A stretch of DNA of 40,909 nt from a bacterium. GTDB lineage: Bacteria; Krumholzibacteriota; Krumholzibacteriia; JACNKJ01. A model generated the notes under the pieces. It made no database searches. It saw only the letters and a list, made by a program, of their open reading frames with translations, and was not told where the DNA came from. Where the stretch lies: assembly GCA_024231955.1 (NCBI GenBank), contig JAAEPZ010000672.1:1-40909 (forward strand), read 5' to 3'. This document shows, in pieces, positions 16,701 through 25,456 of the stretch. Numbering within the stretch: the first letter of the stretch is position 1; every line of letters starts with the position of its first letter. The position numbers and the translations under genes were made by a program.

Positions 16701-16799
16701 CGCGATCGGATGGGCCGGGAGGTTCCGGGCGGGGTGTATCTGATCAGGCTGCAGACCCCCGGCGGCACCATCTGTCGCAAAGCTGTGCTGGTCAAATAG
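13773..16799 (+). CDS. Secreted CotH-family protein with two lamin-tail domains and C-terminal sorting domain
   Basis: This 1008-residue protein starts at a TTG, supported by AAGGGG just upstream and a promoter 30 bases away. Domains in order: signal peptide 1-33; lamin-tail domain about 34-165 (MLNELLSSN, DWIELYNTG, LGGYGLSDDG); chitobiase-C-like beta sandwich about 190-262; CotH domain about 325-600 with GIKIHGNMSR, PMKSLRLVMR, VFLNGEYWGIHNLREH and RWFMLDLDYSMG; an InlB-repeat-like segment about 665-730 (GFEFMGWSD); a second lamin-tail domain about 738-905 (AINEVNYNSADAHDSGDWIELWN); and the FlgD-like tail with WPNPFNP and terminal AVLVK. Characterised CotH proteins are atypical secreted protein kinases of spore coats; in this lineage CotH and lamin-tail fusions are common exported proteins of unknown role. 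Kinase activity is possible but unproven, and ATP-binding residues cannot be assigned with certainty by eye. Confidence 0.88.
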   Translation: MILLSRIHHYRVGAAVGVLLLLLSVLCPPPVMAVVMLNELLSSNVGPYMDEDEEFKDWIELYNTGPEDVELGGYGLSDDGAAPFQWIFPPLTLSAGDYLVVFASAKDRTGSILHTNFRLSANGDSLFLTEPGGLLIDLVPARSLPTSIALGKVPGDEAGLFYFDAPTPGAINDSPPYNGIASAPLILPEGIVQPTSGTITATITDPLGQATLTTWTLDGWDPTESSTAYTEPVQITTNSILRARNFEPGKLPSSIATRTYLFQESSSLPVVSMVTDPDNLWDIDTGIYVLGDDYEPSSPHHGANFWENWEKPAHLEFFSSAGISDFDLDLGIKIHGNMSRALPMKSLRLVMRAGYGQGTIGEQVFPDLDLDNFERLILRNAANDWCRAHLRDGFAQTAVRHLDLDCQAYRPVQVFLNGEYWGIHNLREHEKQQYLASHYGLEEEEVDVLEGDGTDNMVMVGDNIHYEALVDFLEANSLADAANYAYVCTQMEVVNFTLYNIAEIYFGNIDWPRNNRRYWRPRTPDGRWRWFMLDLDYSMGIQEDATFDNLAYATHPTGTSSQNPPWATLMIRRLLENEGFRRDFINSYADLLNTALSSERLLGRLQDSRETLSPDIVRHMTRWEYAPERWEFAMEDVQEYLAARPAYARAHIRQKFALPDTLTLSLGIEPPGSGAITLTAITIDEAWSGTYFTGNPIPLHAQAAPGFEFMGWSDPDLPRQPDIIINPIDALHITALFEASSSVASVAINEVNYNSADAHDSGDWIELWNRSSESLNISGWILRDENDAHSFTIPTGTTLAGNSGLVLCGDIASFASLFPTVSNAIGDLGFGFSGGGELLRLFDHLGQLHDSVEYGDSAPWPPQPDGNGPTLELIHPLRDNSLAVNWSASIAEAPYGTPGAINSVYNSTAAAVEIPTPLHLAAPWPNPFNPTTSITFGLDAEGPLQLAIYDIQGRLVRILEDRERHPAGFHSVEWHGRDRMGREVPGGVYLIRLQTPGGTICRKAVLVK

Positions 16800-17057
16800 A
16801 GGGTCAAACGATAGGCATCTCTACCGACACGATGAATGGATACACAGGACGCGATTCATTCCGATGCGACTCAGGGGATCGTAATGTATTAATCGGGCGC
16901 GTTTTACGTCCGATTCCTTCATCATTTCCTATTCATTAGATTTCCCTTAGACAACACTCAGGTTGCCGAGCAAGAGAGCGGTTATGTTTGGGAGGCGATG
17001 GTCTCCCCATGCCATGGCGAACTCTCTCCAGACCGATATCCCGAAAGGTGTCAGCTC

Positions 17058-19346
17058 ATGCGCCAAGCCACGATCCTGTCGCTCATCCTGATCATTTGTA
17101 CCCTACTTGGCCCCGGCAACACCCAAGCCGACCCTCGCGACTATGCCGTCGAAGTCAGCGCCATTGCCCAGGAATCCTATCCGCGTCTGGTATTCGTCTG
17201 GCCAGCCGATCCCTCCGCCGCTCAGTACTACGTGTTCAAGAAGGAGATCTCCGACACGCTCTGGGGAGCTCCCATCGCGGTTATTGACGGTGATCAGACA
17301 CAGTTCGTCGACAACGATATCGCCATCGGCGAGGCTTTCGAGTACTCATTCCGGAAGACCCTGAGTTATCACAGCGAAAGCGTATCGGTTCCTGCGGGGA
17401 CCCAACTCACATTCGTGATCAGCGACTCCTGGAATGATGGGATGTGCTGCCACCACGGTATCGGATCCTACAGTGTGAGTGCGGGGGAGACCGTTTTCGC
17501 CTCGGGGGGGCAGTTCGGCACCTCCGAAACCACCTCATTCAACACCGGCAGCGCCAGTCAACTGGACATCGATCTGGTGCTGGACGTTTACGGGATGGAA
17601 ACCTCCTGGGTGCTCAAGCACGGCACGACCGGAGCGACACTGGCCCAGGGCGGACCCTACGATGCGCCGCATTTCGGTCACATCTGCGCCGGCATCCGTT
17701 ACACCCCGCCGGAGGATCGGGGGACGGTGCTGCTTCTCCTTGACTCTTCGGTCCTCATGAATCTGCCGGAGGAGATCAAGCGTCTGGAGCTGGACCTGAT
17801 AGCCGATGGCTACCGCGTTCAGCGGATATCGGGGCTGGGCGGCTATTCCGTCACCTATGTCAAAGAGCGGATTCTGGAGGCTGTGGCTGATGATCCATCC
17901 ATCACTACCCTGTTTCTGCTCGGGGCGCTGCCCGTGCCTTACTCGGGCAACATCGGCGGGTCCCACGCAGACCATCGTGGTGCCTGGCCTGCCGATGTCT
18001 ACTACGGTGAGCTGGATGGCGAGTGGACCGACTATCTCGTCAACAACACCAGTGCGTCCCGTCCCGAAAATCACAATGTCCCCGGCGACGGCAAGTTCGA
18101 CCAGACGTTCCTCCTCTCCGACATGGATCTGCAGGTCGGGCGGGTCGATCTCAGCCGCCTGCCCGCTTTCAGCGAAAATCAGTATGAGCTGCTCAGACGC
18201 TATCTCGACAAGGATCACGCCTTCCGCCGCGGCGAACTGACCGTAGTTGAGCGCGGATTGATTGACGACAATGTCGGCGACGCGCTTGGTCTGGCATTTG
18301 CGGCCACCGGCTGGCGCAACTTCGCCACCATGTTCGGTGCGGATCAGGTATTCGCCATGAATTACCTGCCGACACTCGAGACGTCGAGTTATCTGTGGGC
18401 TTACGGCTGCGGCGGGAGCAGCTACACCTATTGCGGAGGTGTGGCCGGCACTCAGGACTTCGCCACCAAGACCATCAACGCCGTTTTTTCGCCTCTGTAC
18501 GGCAGCTACTTCGGCGACTGGCATTACCCCGATTGCGTGCTCCGCTCCCCTCTGGCTGCCGAGGGTCAACCGCTGGTGTGCTTCTGGGCAGGGTGTCCGA
18601 CCTGGTCTCTGCACCACATGTCGCTCGGTTTCCCCATCGGCTACAGCACGGTGGTCACCCAGAACAACACGCATCTTTACACACCATCGGACGGAAGTCG
18701 TCAAATCCGCATAGCACTGATGGGCGATCCGACCCTACGCATGTTCATCGTCAAGCCACCCTCCGCCCTCACCTTGTCGGAAGCGGAGGAGGGTGCGATC
18801 GATCTGAGCTGGACATCCTCATCCGATGCGACCGAGGGCTATCACGTTTATCGCGCACCGGAGTTGTATGGTGAGTTCATCCGCCTGACGACAACGCCCA
18901 TCGCCGCCACGAACTTCAGGGATCCGGCGCCGCTGCCGGAGGACAACATCTACATGGTGCGCGCACTTAAACTGCAGCAGTCCGCCAGCGGGACATTCCT
19001 CAACCTGAGCGCCGGCATCATCGACTCCATCACCGCGAATACCGATGTGCCGCCGGAGATGCCGCCCGCGCATGGGTACCTCGCACCCTGTTTCCCCAAT
19101 CCGTTCAACCCGGAAACGACCATTCGCTATCACCTGGAGAACGAAGGCGATGTCCTCCTGCGCATCATCGCCTCCGATGGACGCGTTGTGCGACAACTGG
19201 TAGCCGCCCGGCGAACTGCCGGTTGGCATGAACAGGTCTGGGATGGACGGGACGACGCAGGACGGCTTGCGGCTTCGGGCAATTACCTGTGTCGGTTGAA
19301 GCTGGGGAGTTTCACAGCCACGACGAGGATGACGCTCCTCAAATGA
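17058..19346 (+). CDS. Secreted C25 (gingipain-like) domain protein with FN3 and C-terminal sorting domain; catalytic dyad not evident
   Basis: The 762-residue protein begins at ATG 17058, preceded by GAAAGGTG; an in-frame upstream start at 16998 would bury the signal peptide (residues 1-24). Residues about 103-170 contain the SWNDGMCCHHGIGSYSVS/GGQFG motif, a beta module often seen in Bacteroidetes secreted proteins. Residues about 220-565 have C25/caspase-like organisation: TVLLLLDSS, TLFLLGALPVPYSG, VGRVDLSRLP and the end box ALMGDPTLRM. Where gingipains have the catalytic NGHG, this protein reads AYGCGGSSY (C451), so the usual histidine is missing. A fibronectin type III domain follows (about 568-660) and then the tail with FPNPFNP and terminal MTLLK. 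It may be an inactive or differently acting homologue. It follows the CotH gene on the same strand after a 258-base gap. Confidence 0.75.
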   Translation: MRQATILSLILIICTLLGPGNTQADPRDYAVEVSAIAQESYPRLVFVWPADPSAAQYYVFKKEISDTLWGAPIAVIDGDQTQFVDNDIAIGEAFEYSFRKTLSYHSESVSVPAGTQLTFVISDSWNDGMCCHHGIGSYSVSAGETVFASGGQFGTSETTSFNTGSASQLDIDLVLDVYGMETSWVLKHGTTGATLAQGGPYDAPHFGHICAGIRYTPPEDRGTVLLLLDSSVLMNLPEEIKRLELDLIADGYRVQRISGLGGYSVTYVKERILEAVADDPSITTLFLLGALPVPYSGNIGGSHADHRGAWPADVYYGELDGEWTDYLVNNTSASRPENHNVPGDGKFDQTFLLSDMDLQVGRVDLSRLPAFSENQYELLRRYLDKDHAFRRGELTVVERGLIDDNVGDALGLAFAATGWRNFATMFGADQVFAMNYLPTLETSSYLWAYGCGGSSYTYCGGVAGTQDFATKTINAVFSPLYGSYFGDWHYPDCVLRSPLAAEGQPLVCFWAGCPTWSLHHMSLGFPIGYSTVVTQNNTHLYTPSDGSRQIRIALMGDPTLRMFIVKPPSALTLSEAEEGAIDLSWTSSSDATEGYHVYRAPELYGEFIRLTTTPIAATNFRDPAPLPEDNIYMVRALKLQQSASGTFLNLSAGIIDSITANTDVPPEMPPAHGYLAPCFPNPFNPETTIRYHLENEGDVLLRIIASDGRVVRQLVAARRTAGWHEQVWDGRDDAGRLAASGNYLCRLKLGSFTATTRMTLLK

Positions 19347-19358
19347 CGATGAGATGTG

Positions 19359-22100
19359 TCAGGCCGAAATGGGCTCGGGGGCAGTTTTGAGATATTTGGC
19401 GACCAGGGCGATCAACTTGTCGCGCCGGTAGGGCTTGGTTGAATAATCCCTGCACCCGGCCGCCAGGCAGCGATCACGATCCTCTTTCAGGGCTGATGCC
19501 GTCAAAGCGATTATGGGTTGCCTGAAGCCGCTTGCGCACAGCTTGCGGGTTGCCTCAAATCCATCCATGACCGGCATCATGATATCCATGAGAACGAGAT
19601 CATAGGGTTTGCCCCCGGCCGCAGCAGTCTCGACCATCTCGCAGGCCACGGCGCCATTCTCCGCCACATCCACCGTCAACCCGACGCGACGCAGGATGTG
19701 CGAGGCCAACTTCCGATTGGTCGGCACGTCTTCGACCAGCAGGATATGCCCCTGCAGGGCGATTGATTGAGTGCTCTTCACGGCATTGATCTCCCGGATC
19801 CTGCGACCGTGCTCCTCATCGTCGATCATCTTGACATCAGGGGGAACCTCCACCGCAATACTCAGAGAAAAGGTACTCCCTACACCTTTGGCGCTCTGGA
19901 CGGTGATATCCCCACCCAGGAGTTTTGCCAGACGACGTGATATCATCAGCCCCAGACCTGTGCCGCCGACAGTGCGCGTCAGGGAGGCATCCGACTGGGC
20001 AAAGGCCGAAAAGATCATCTCGAACTCTTCAGGATCAAGACCTACTCCGGTATCCTCGACTTCATAGTGAATACGTCCGCATCCGAGCCCATCGCTTTCA
20101 TAGCTGACCTTGATACGCACGGTGCCGTTCGGTGTGAACTTGACGCCATTGCTGATCAGATTCATCAGGATCTGGCTCAAACGATCATTGTCCGTTATGA
20201 TCGTCTCGGGCAATGGGTACTCATATTCGATGCCGAGGTTCACACCCTCCTCCTCCGCCCGAGCTTTCATGACGCCGGTTGTATTTTCAATCGCCGAGAA
20301 GATCGACACCGCACCGATTCGGATCGACAGTCGGTTCGACTCTATGCTCGACAGATCGAGAATGTCCTTGATCAGCGCCAGCAGATGGTCGCCGTTCTGA
20401 TGAATAATCTGGAAGTATTTCCTCTGCTCCGCCTCACTTGCCGCCCCCTCCTCCAGAAGATCGGCGAAACCGAGGATGGCGTTGAGAGGCGTCCGGATCT
20501 CATGGCTCATGTTCGCCAGGAATTGACCCTTGGCTTTGTTGGCCGCGTTCGCTTCGTCCCGCGCACGTTCGAGCTCCATCAGAATCCGTTTGGACTCCGT
20601 AACATCGGTGTGAATGCCGATGAGGGCGATGACCTCCCCCCCCTCATCGATCACGGCATCAGCCCGCAGATTGATATCCATGACCTTATCCGTCGCGAGA
20701 TTGCGCATCTTCAATTCACCCGCCCAGGGCTTGCCACTCATTATCGCCTTGAAGACTTCACAACCGGTCTCCGGCGTCTCATATAATGCGGGCGCGCCCC
20801 CTGCAGCTATCAGATCAGCCGGCATTCTGGCTCCAAACAACTCCGCAAAGGCATCATTGTGGTAGAAGTGCTCACCGTCAGATGTCGCCATCCCTATAGC
20901 GTTGGAGGCGGAATCAATTGCCTGCTTGATCCGAACCAGCTCCAACTCCGTCCGCTTGCGCTCAGTAATATCCTTCACATGAACATGGAGGACCCTGTTG
21001 CCCCGGTAGATCACCGGGGACAGCGTAATATCTGCGGGGAATTCACTGCCATCCAGGCGTTTGCAGGTCCACTCGAAACAGTGGAACCCCTCCTGATCGA
21101 CCATTTCAGCGATTCTGGCGGCCATTGCATCCGATCCATCACCATCGGGTTGATTCCGGGGGGAGATATCGGATAGGTTGAGCTCCAGCACACTCTCCCT
21201 GTTTGCCGCACCCAATAACTGCACCGCGGCCTCATTGCATTCAAGGAACATCCCCTCCCCGAAGATCAGGATAGGCTCCCGAGAGCTCTCCATCTGCGTC
21301 AGATAACCCTGCTCGATGTCTCCGAGAACATCCCCGGTCGTCTCTCCCTCATCACCATCAATGATCATCAGGATGATATTGGATTGACTCCCAAGCGAAC
21401 AGGGAGCGGCGATGCAATGCAGCATCCGTTTACTGTCGCCCGTAGGGATCTCAAGTACCTGATCCTGCTGTTCGTTCGAATTCATACACTCATCAACGAG
21501 TTCAAAAACCCCCGTCCCCCTCAACATCGCATATTCCTTGAGATTTCGATCTTTCAGCTGTTCATACGGCTCATTGCATAACCCGGCAAAAGACTGGTTG
21601 ATCAGAACGCATTCCCCCGACCTGGAGAAGATAGAGATTCCATATGGAGCATGATTGATCATGGCCAGATAGACTGCATCAACCGCTATGTCGGTCCCCC
21701 CCGTCCCCTGCATCGATTTCAGTTCCCGGCTGGTGCAGATAAGTACCTTGCGTCCGCGCCATGTGATCAACAGTGCCCGCGTATCCACAGCAACAGACTC
21801 TTTGAACTTGGTCATCAGGGGCATTTTTGCGACTGCACACTCGCCCCTGAGCATGGCGCCAAGGACCTCCCGCGCCTCATCACGGTATTCGGGTGGATTC
21901 AACAGCAGCGCAGAGCGACCCTTCAGCTCTTCGATACAGTACTCAAGACGCATACAGATACCGGAGTTGGCGGTGATTATCTCACCATACTCATTCAGAG
22001 CGAAAAAGAGATCGGAACTGTTGTCGGCAAACGCAACCAGCTCACTCGCGTGGGTCTCCCAATTGTCTTCGTTATTTTCGCACCAGTGGTTGTCGTCCAT
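19359..22100 (-). CDS. Soluble multi-PAS hybrid histidine kinase with C-terminal receiver
   Basis: The 913-residue protein has no membrane segment. It carries four PAS-type domains at about 20-125, 140-247, 265-385 and 385-505, the third and fourth each ending in a typical VKDITERKR/HTDVTESKR linker. HisKA has the phosphoacceptor H533 in [10 protein letters not shown]. The ATPase domain spans about 635-752 with the N-box around NLISNGVKF, DTGVGL and GGTGLGL. The receiver spans about 784-905 with the phosphorylation site D839 in VLMDIMMPVMDG and K889 in the TKPY motif. ATG 22100 follows GGAAGG. It is convergent with the C25-like gene, whose stop is 12 bases away. No histidine phosphotransferase or DNA-binding regulator is adjacent, so its output is unknown. 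Cytosolic PAS sensing is inferred. Confidence 0.93.
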   Translation of the reverse strand: MDDNHWCENNEDNWETHASELVAFADNSSDLFFALNEYGEIITANSGICMRLEYCIEELKGRSALLLNPPEYRDEAREVLGAMLRGECAVAKMPLMTKFKESVAVDTRALLITWRGRKVLICTSRELKSMQGTGGTDIAVDAVYLAMINHAPYGISIFSRSGECVLINQSFAGLCNEPYEQLKDRNLKEYAMLRGTGVFELVDECMNSNEQQDQVLEIPTGDSKRMLHCIAAPCSLGSQSNIILMIIDGDEGETTGDVLGDIEQGYLTQMESSREPILIFGEGMFLECNEAAVQLLGAANRESVLELNLSDISPRNQPDGDGSDAMAARIAEMVDQEGFHCFEWTCKRLDGSEFPADITLSPVIYRGNRVLHVHVKDITERKRTELELVRIKQAIDSASNAIGMATSDGEHFYHNDAFAELFGARMPADLIAAGGAPALYETPETGCEVFKAIMSGKPWAGELKMRNLATDKVMDINLRADAVIDEGGEVIALIGIHTDVTESKRILMELERARDEANAANKAKGQFLANMSHEIRTPLNAILGFADLLEEGAASEAEQRKYFQIIHQNGDHLLALIKDILDLSSIESNRLSIRIGAVSIFSAIENTTGVMKARAEEEGVNLGIEYEYPLPETIITDNDRLSQILMNLISNGVKFTPNGTVRIKVSYESDGLGCGRIHYEVEDTGVGLDPEEFEMIFSAFAQSDASLTRTVGGTGLGLMISRRLAKLLGGDITVQSAKGVGSTFSLSIAVEVPPDVKMIDDEEHGRRIREINAVKSTQSIALQGHILLVEDVPTNRKLASHILRRVGLTVDVAENGAVACEMVETAAAGGKPYDLVLMDIMMPVMDGFEATRKLCASGFRQPIIALTASALKEDRDRCLAAGCRDYSTKPYRRDKLIALVAKYLKTAPEPISA

Positions 22101-22436
22101 GCCGGCCTTCCAGGCTCCAATCGATCCGAATCCCTATACATTCTCTAAGTGATTTGATCGGCTGGTTTGCGGCAATATTTAGTTATGTTTTAATACAGCA
22201 TTCCTTTTTCGACAGCCCAACATTTTTCGCCATATTATCAAGACAAACAGGCATCAACCGACATATACAGGTGTCGATTTTACTTGTGGACACACAGCCA
22301 GTAACGGTCTGCCGTCATGTTCATCGACAATCATACCGGTCCTACAGATGCTGGCAGCTCACACAGGAGGCACCATTTTCTGTTGCGGTATCTCAATAAT
22401 CTGACATCTATGCAGGGAGAGGGTGTTATATCCCGG
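22101..22436. other. AT-rich intergenic region upstream of the hybrid kinase
   Basis: This 336-base gap lies between two minus-strand genes and must contain the kinase promoter. The part nearest the kinase (about 22180-22290) is AT-rich, but I see only weak -35/-10 candidates and no hairpin terminator after the RraA gene. Small open frames here have no support. Confidence 0.4.
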
Positions 22437-23114
22437 TCAGAGGGCTCCGTATTTCTCGATGGCATCAAGAAGTTTCATTCCGTTCATAATATCTTCACGC
22501 GCCGCCTGGTCCTTCGATTCCCAATCCGCAGCCAGTCGTGCAAACTCGTCGGCTCTTCCGGCCGGCACAACGATGACACCATCCTCATCGGCAACAATTA
22601 TGTCTCCCGGGTGAATCGTTACCCGCTCTGCGATGGCGCCCCGCACCTCAACCGGCACCTGGCAATCCGTTACCCGCCAGCGACCGATCGCCTGCGCCGG
22701 GCTCGCGTACTGCACCATCATCGACAATTCAAGCGTGCGCAAAAAACCCAGATCGCGTATGCCGCCATCGACGACAACACCAGCCACACCTCGGCATTTC
22801 ATCGCCGAGGCCAGCAGATCGCCAAAACAGCAGATGCCCTGCATGCCGTTACCGGCCCAGAGCGCTACACAGTCTTCCGGCATCTCATCAATCGCCTTGA
22901 GCTTGGGGCGATCCCCCTTGGCCCCGTCGGTGCAGGGAACTCCACCGACGGTATAGGCGGGCCCGGCGAAGGGTTCGGACTCCGAGCCGCGGGTCGGCCA
23001 TAGATCATTGGCCAGGGGTTCAGGCTTCAAACCCAGGTTGTCCGCAACATCACCAATCACCGCAGTGCCGGCACTCTTGAGGATTGCTATCGTCTCTTTG
23101 CTGACCTTACTCAT
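22437..23114 (-). CDS. RraA-family protein (4-hydroxy-4-methyl-2-oxoglutarate aldolase-like)
   Basis: The 225-residue protein matches the RraA/HMG-aldolase family in length and motifs: an N-terminal helix with GTAVIGDVADNLG, the central GDLLASAMKCRGVAGVVVDGG, and the active-site pair R120/D121 in GGIRD. In the aldolases these residues bind the substrate carboxylate and the divalent metal; RraA of E. coli, which inhibits RNase E, has the same fold. The start is ATG 23114 with AAAAGGA upstream. It stands 95 bases after the last ABC permease gene on the same strand, with TGGTATAGG just upstream as a weak extended -10, so it may be separately transcribed. Retro-aldol cleavage of a 2-keto acid is more likely than RNase regulation, but which substrate cannot be told. 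Confidence 0.87.
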   Translation of the reverse strand: MSKVSKETIAILKSAGTAVIGDVADNLGLKPEPLANDLWPTRGSESEPFAGPAYTVGGVPCTDGAKGDRPKLKAIDEMPEDCVALWAGNGMQGICCFGDLLASAMKCRGVAGVVVDGGIRDLGFLRTLELSMMVQYASPAQAIGRWRVTDCQVPVEVRGAIAERVTIHPGDIIVADEDGVIVVPAGRADEFARLAADWESKDQAAREDIMNGMKLLDAIEKYGAL

Positions 23115-23209
23115 CGCCTGTCCTTTTCTGAGGTAAAGTCCACCTATACCAGATCGGGACTGACCTGTATGCAGGAAATCGGCAGGCGGTGCCCCCTTGA
23201 GCAGTCCGT

Positions 23210-23923
23210 CTAGAATTCACGTTTGACCAATATGTGAGTGGACAGGAGGGCCGAAAGCGAAAGCACTCCCAATACGACCAGGCCCGTTATCGATATGATC
23301 CGCATCTCTCCGAAATCGTTCGCCAGTTGGGAGAATCCCTCGATCAGCGCCATCCCGGGGGCGCGGCCAACATCCTGTCCGGCATCCACGGCGGGGGCCC
23401 GATTCAGAATCAATCGTATGCTGGCCGAGTCGATGATCCCGACCATGAAAGTGATGACTATCATCCAGACTGCAATCATGGCTGCGCCGACCCCAATCCG
23501 ATAATAGATCGGATAGAACAGGGAGATCATCACCAGAGGGATAATCACGAAGATCAGGCAATTGCCGCCGGAATGGAAATAGGTCAGACCGGGGCCGCCG
23601 TTGATTTTGTCTATGACTAGGCCCTGACCCATGACGACGAGAAGACCTATCACGATGGCGATGAGGGAGGACAGATAACGGCACCATACCTGCCGGGCGC
23701 GACTGACCGGCAGACAACAGAAGAAACCATGGGTCTGGTACTTATCATCCAGTATGCAAGCCGTCAGCGCCAGGAGAGTGGTCAGCGCCACTCCGCCGAA
23801 GAAGTGCGGCAGCGGTTCATCGGCGAAGGGGAAGAGGAATAGAACCGCCAACGGGATCCCTATCAGCATGTAGAATCGCAGGACGATAAGGTCCCGGACC
23901 AACAGATTGCGGATTTCAGTCAT
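23210..23923 (-). CDS. ABC transporter permease, YtrC/ABC-2 type (second pair)
   Basis: This 237-residue membrane protein has six hydrophobic segments, at about 13-35, 40-60, 93-115, 128-150, 158-180 and 212-232. It follows its ATPase with an 8-base overlap. I choose ATG 23923, which has TAAAGGGGG upstream; a TTG at 23941 is the only longer alternative. It resembles the other permease at 24785-25456 in layout, including the N-terminal RNLLVRDL versus RELIARDL and the loop PVSRARQVW versus PVTRRQIV. It is therefore a duplicated pair. Substrate unknown; YtrA-linked exporters are usually tied to envelope or antibiotic stress. Confidence 0.82.
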   Translation of the reverse strand: MTEIRNLLVRDLIVLRFYMLIGIPLAVLFLFPFADEPLPHFFGGVALTTLLALTACILDDKYQTHGFFCCLPVSRARQVWCRYLSSLIAIVIGLLVVMGQGLVIDKINGGPGLTYFHSGGNCLIFVIIPLVMISLFYPIYYRIGVGAAMIAVWMIVITFMVGIIDSASIRLILNRAPAVDAGQDVGRAPGMALIEGFSQLANDFGEMRIISITGLVVLGVLSLSALLSTHILVKREF

Positions 23924-24782
23924 CGGCGCCCCCTTTACCAAGATGAATCATGATGTCCTCCAAGGTCGGATTGTCTATCACTACGGCAGCGCCGAACATG
24001 TCTCTGGCCAGGTCAATGCGCTCGGTCAGCCCTTCGAAGCCGTACTCGCCCAAACGAAGTCCCGTAAAGATCCTCCGCGTCTCGGGAGTGAGCAACTCCT
24101 CCCCCCCCTTGACCAGACCCCACCTCTCCAGCAACCCGTCCTTGGTGTCGGCACAGATCAACCTGCCGTCGTGAATGCAGGTGACGTAATCAGCCGTTCG
24201 CTCCAGATCTGACATCAGGTGCGTCGAGAAGAGAACGGAACTGCAGCCGTCCTGGATGCAATCGGACAGCAGATCCAGCAGATCCCGGCGCGCGACCGGG
24301 TCCAGGCCGGCGGAGGGTTCATCCAGAATCAGCAGTTCGGGATCATGACTCAGGGCCAGGCAGATACTGTACTTCATGGTCATGCCTCGCGATAACGAGT
24401 TGACCTTTTTTGTCAGGGGCAGACCGAAGTGGCTGGACAGCTCGAGGAAACGCCCCTCGTTCCATTTCCGGTAGAATCCTGCGACGGCCTCCTTCATCTG
24501 ATGGAGATTCAGGTGGCCATACAAGGTCGGTACATCCTGGACGAACCCCATCCGCTGCAGCACTGCCGTAAATTGCGTGTCTGCGGGCAGGCCGAAGTAT
24601 CTGATCTCCCCCTCATCCTGCCTGATGAGTTTCAGGATCATCTTGATGATCGTCGTCTTGCCGGAACCGTTGTTGCCGACCAGCCCCATTATGAATCCCT
24701 GCGGCAGGTCGAACGATATGTCCCGCAACCGGAATTTTTCATAGCTCTTGGCTAACCCGCTGACGGAGAGACAGTGCTCCAT
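23916..24782 (-). CDS. ABC transporter ATPase, YtrB-like (second pair)
   Basis: A 288-residue ATP-binding subunit. Walker A is GNNGSGKTT (about 36-44), the signature region is SLSRGMTMK in place of LSGGQ, and Walker B plus D-loop is LLILDEPSAGLDP. The modified signature is shared with the other ATPase in the operon (TLSQGMKMK). ATG 24782 has GGAAAGGA upstream; it begins two bases after the stop of the preceding permease. A longer frame to 24842 lies inside that permease gene and lacks support. Works with the permease at 23210-23923 as an exporter-type complex. Confidence 0.92.
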   Translation of the reverse strand: MEHCLSVSGLAKSYEKFRLRDISFDLPQGFIMGLVGNNGSGKTTIIKMILKLIRQDEGEIRYFGLPADTQFTAVLQRMGFVQDVPTLYGHLNLHQMKEAVAGFYRKWNEGRFLELSSHFGLPLTKKVNSLSRGMTMKYSICLALSHDPELLILDEPSAGLDPVARRDLLDLLSDCIQDGCSSVLFSTHLMSDLERTADYVTCIHDGRLICADTKDGLLERWGLVKGGEELLTPETRRIFTGLRLGEYGFEGLTERIDLARDMFGAAVVIDNPTLEDIMIHLGKGGADD

Positions 24783-24784
24783 GC

Positions 24785-25456
24785 CTACAGTTCCTTTCCG
24801 GCAAACCAGGCCATGGCCAATCGCAGGGAGAGCCAGGCGCACAGCGCCAATATCACCGCCAGCACCAGAGTGAAAAGTAAATATCCGAATCTGAGGAAAA
24901 GATCGGATGTTATCCCGGCCATGCTCTCGAATATCCGTTTCAGCGTCTCCTTGCCTCCAAAATACTTCGTCAGCAACAAGGTGATGTTGCCCAGAGCCAT
25001 TGTCCCGAAGATCATCACGAAGAAACCGATCAATCCGAACCGAAGCAGGAACGGCATCGTCAGCGAGAGGAAGAGGGTGATGAGCGTGGGTATGAGGAGC
25101 ACATTCCTGAATGTGAGCAGCTCACCGATTTCGATCTGACGCAGCATGGGCATGATGATCAGCAGGAACCAGAGTCCGCTGATCAGGGATGTTCCCCAGC
25201 TGAGAACGTACTTCGCCCGCACTATCTGCCGCCGGGTCACGGGCAGACTGCATAGATAGGGTACGGTCTTGAATTTGTCATCCCTGGCGACGATGGCGTG
25301 GGGAATCATACTGGCATACCCGGCAATCAGAACTATCAGGGGGAGAGGTTCATCGAATGAGGTGGCGAAATAGACGAGCGCGGCACCCAGCAGAATCCAA
25401 AAGAAGATGATGAGATTCACGTTCATGCGCAAATCCCTCGCTATCAACTCACGCAC
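24785..25456 (-). CDS. ABC transporter permease, YtrC/ABC-2 type (first pair)
   Basis: A 223-residue protein with six predicted membrane segments (the first near residues 14-34). The start is probably GTG 25456, which overlaps the upstream ATPase by eight bases behind AAGGGGG. This copies the arrangement of the second pair exactly. An ATG at 25495 is in frame but would overlap the ATPase by 47 bases and add a non-hydrophobic 13-residue prefix. Partner of the ATPase at 25449-26318. Confidence 0.8.
   Translation of the reverse strand: MRELIARDLRMNVNLIIFFWILLGAALVYFATSFDEPLPLIVLIAGYASMIPHAIVARDDKFKTVPYLCSLPVTRRQIVRAKYVLSWGTSLISGLWFLLIIMPMLRQIEIGELLTFRNVLLIPTLITLFLSLTMPFLLRFGLIGFFVMIFGTMALGNITLLLTKYFGGKETLKRIFESMAGITSDLFLRFGYLLFTLVLAVILALCAWLSLRLAMAWFAGKEL

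Noticed and set aside
17535..18704. 389-residue minus-strand frame inside the C25-like gene
   Set aside because: Long only because the antisense of a GC-rich gene lacks stops; it has no similarity pattern, signal or ribosome binding site.
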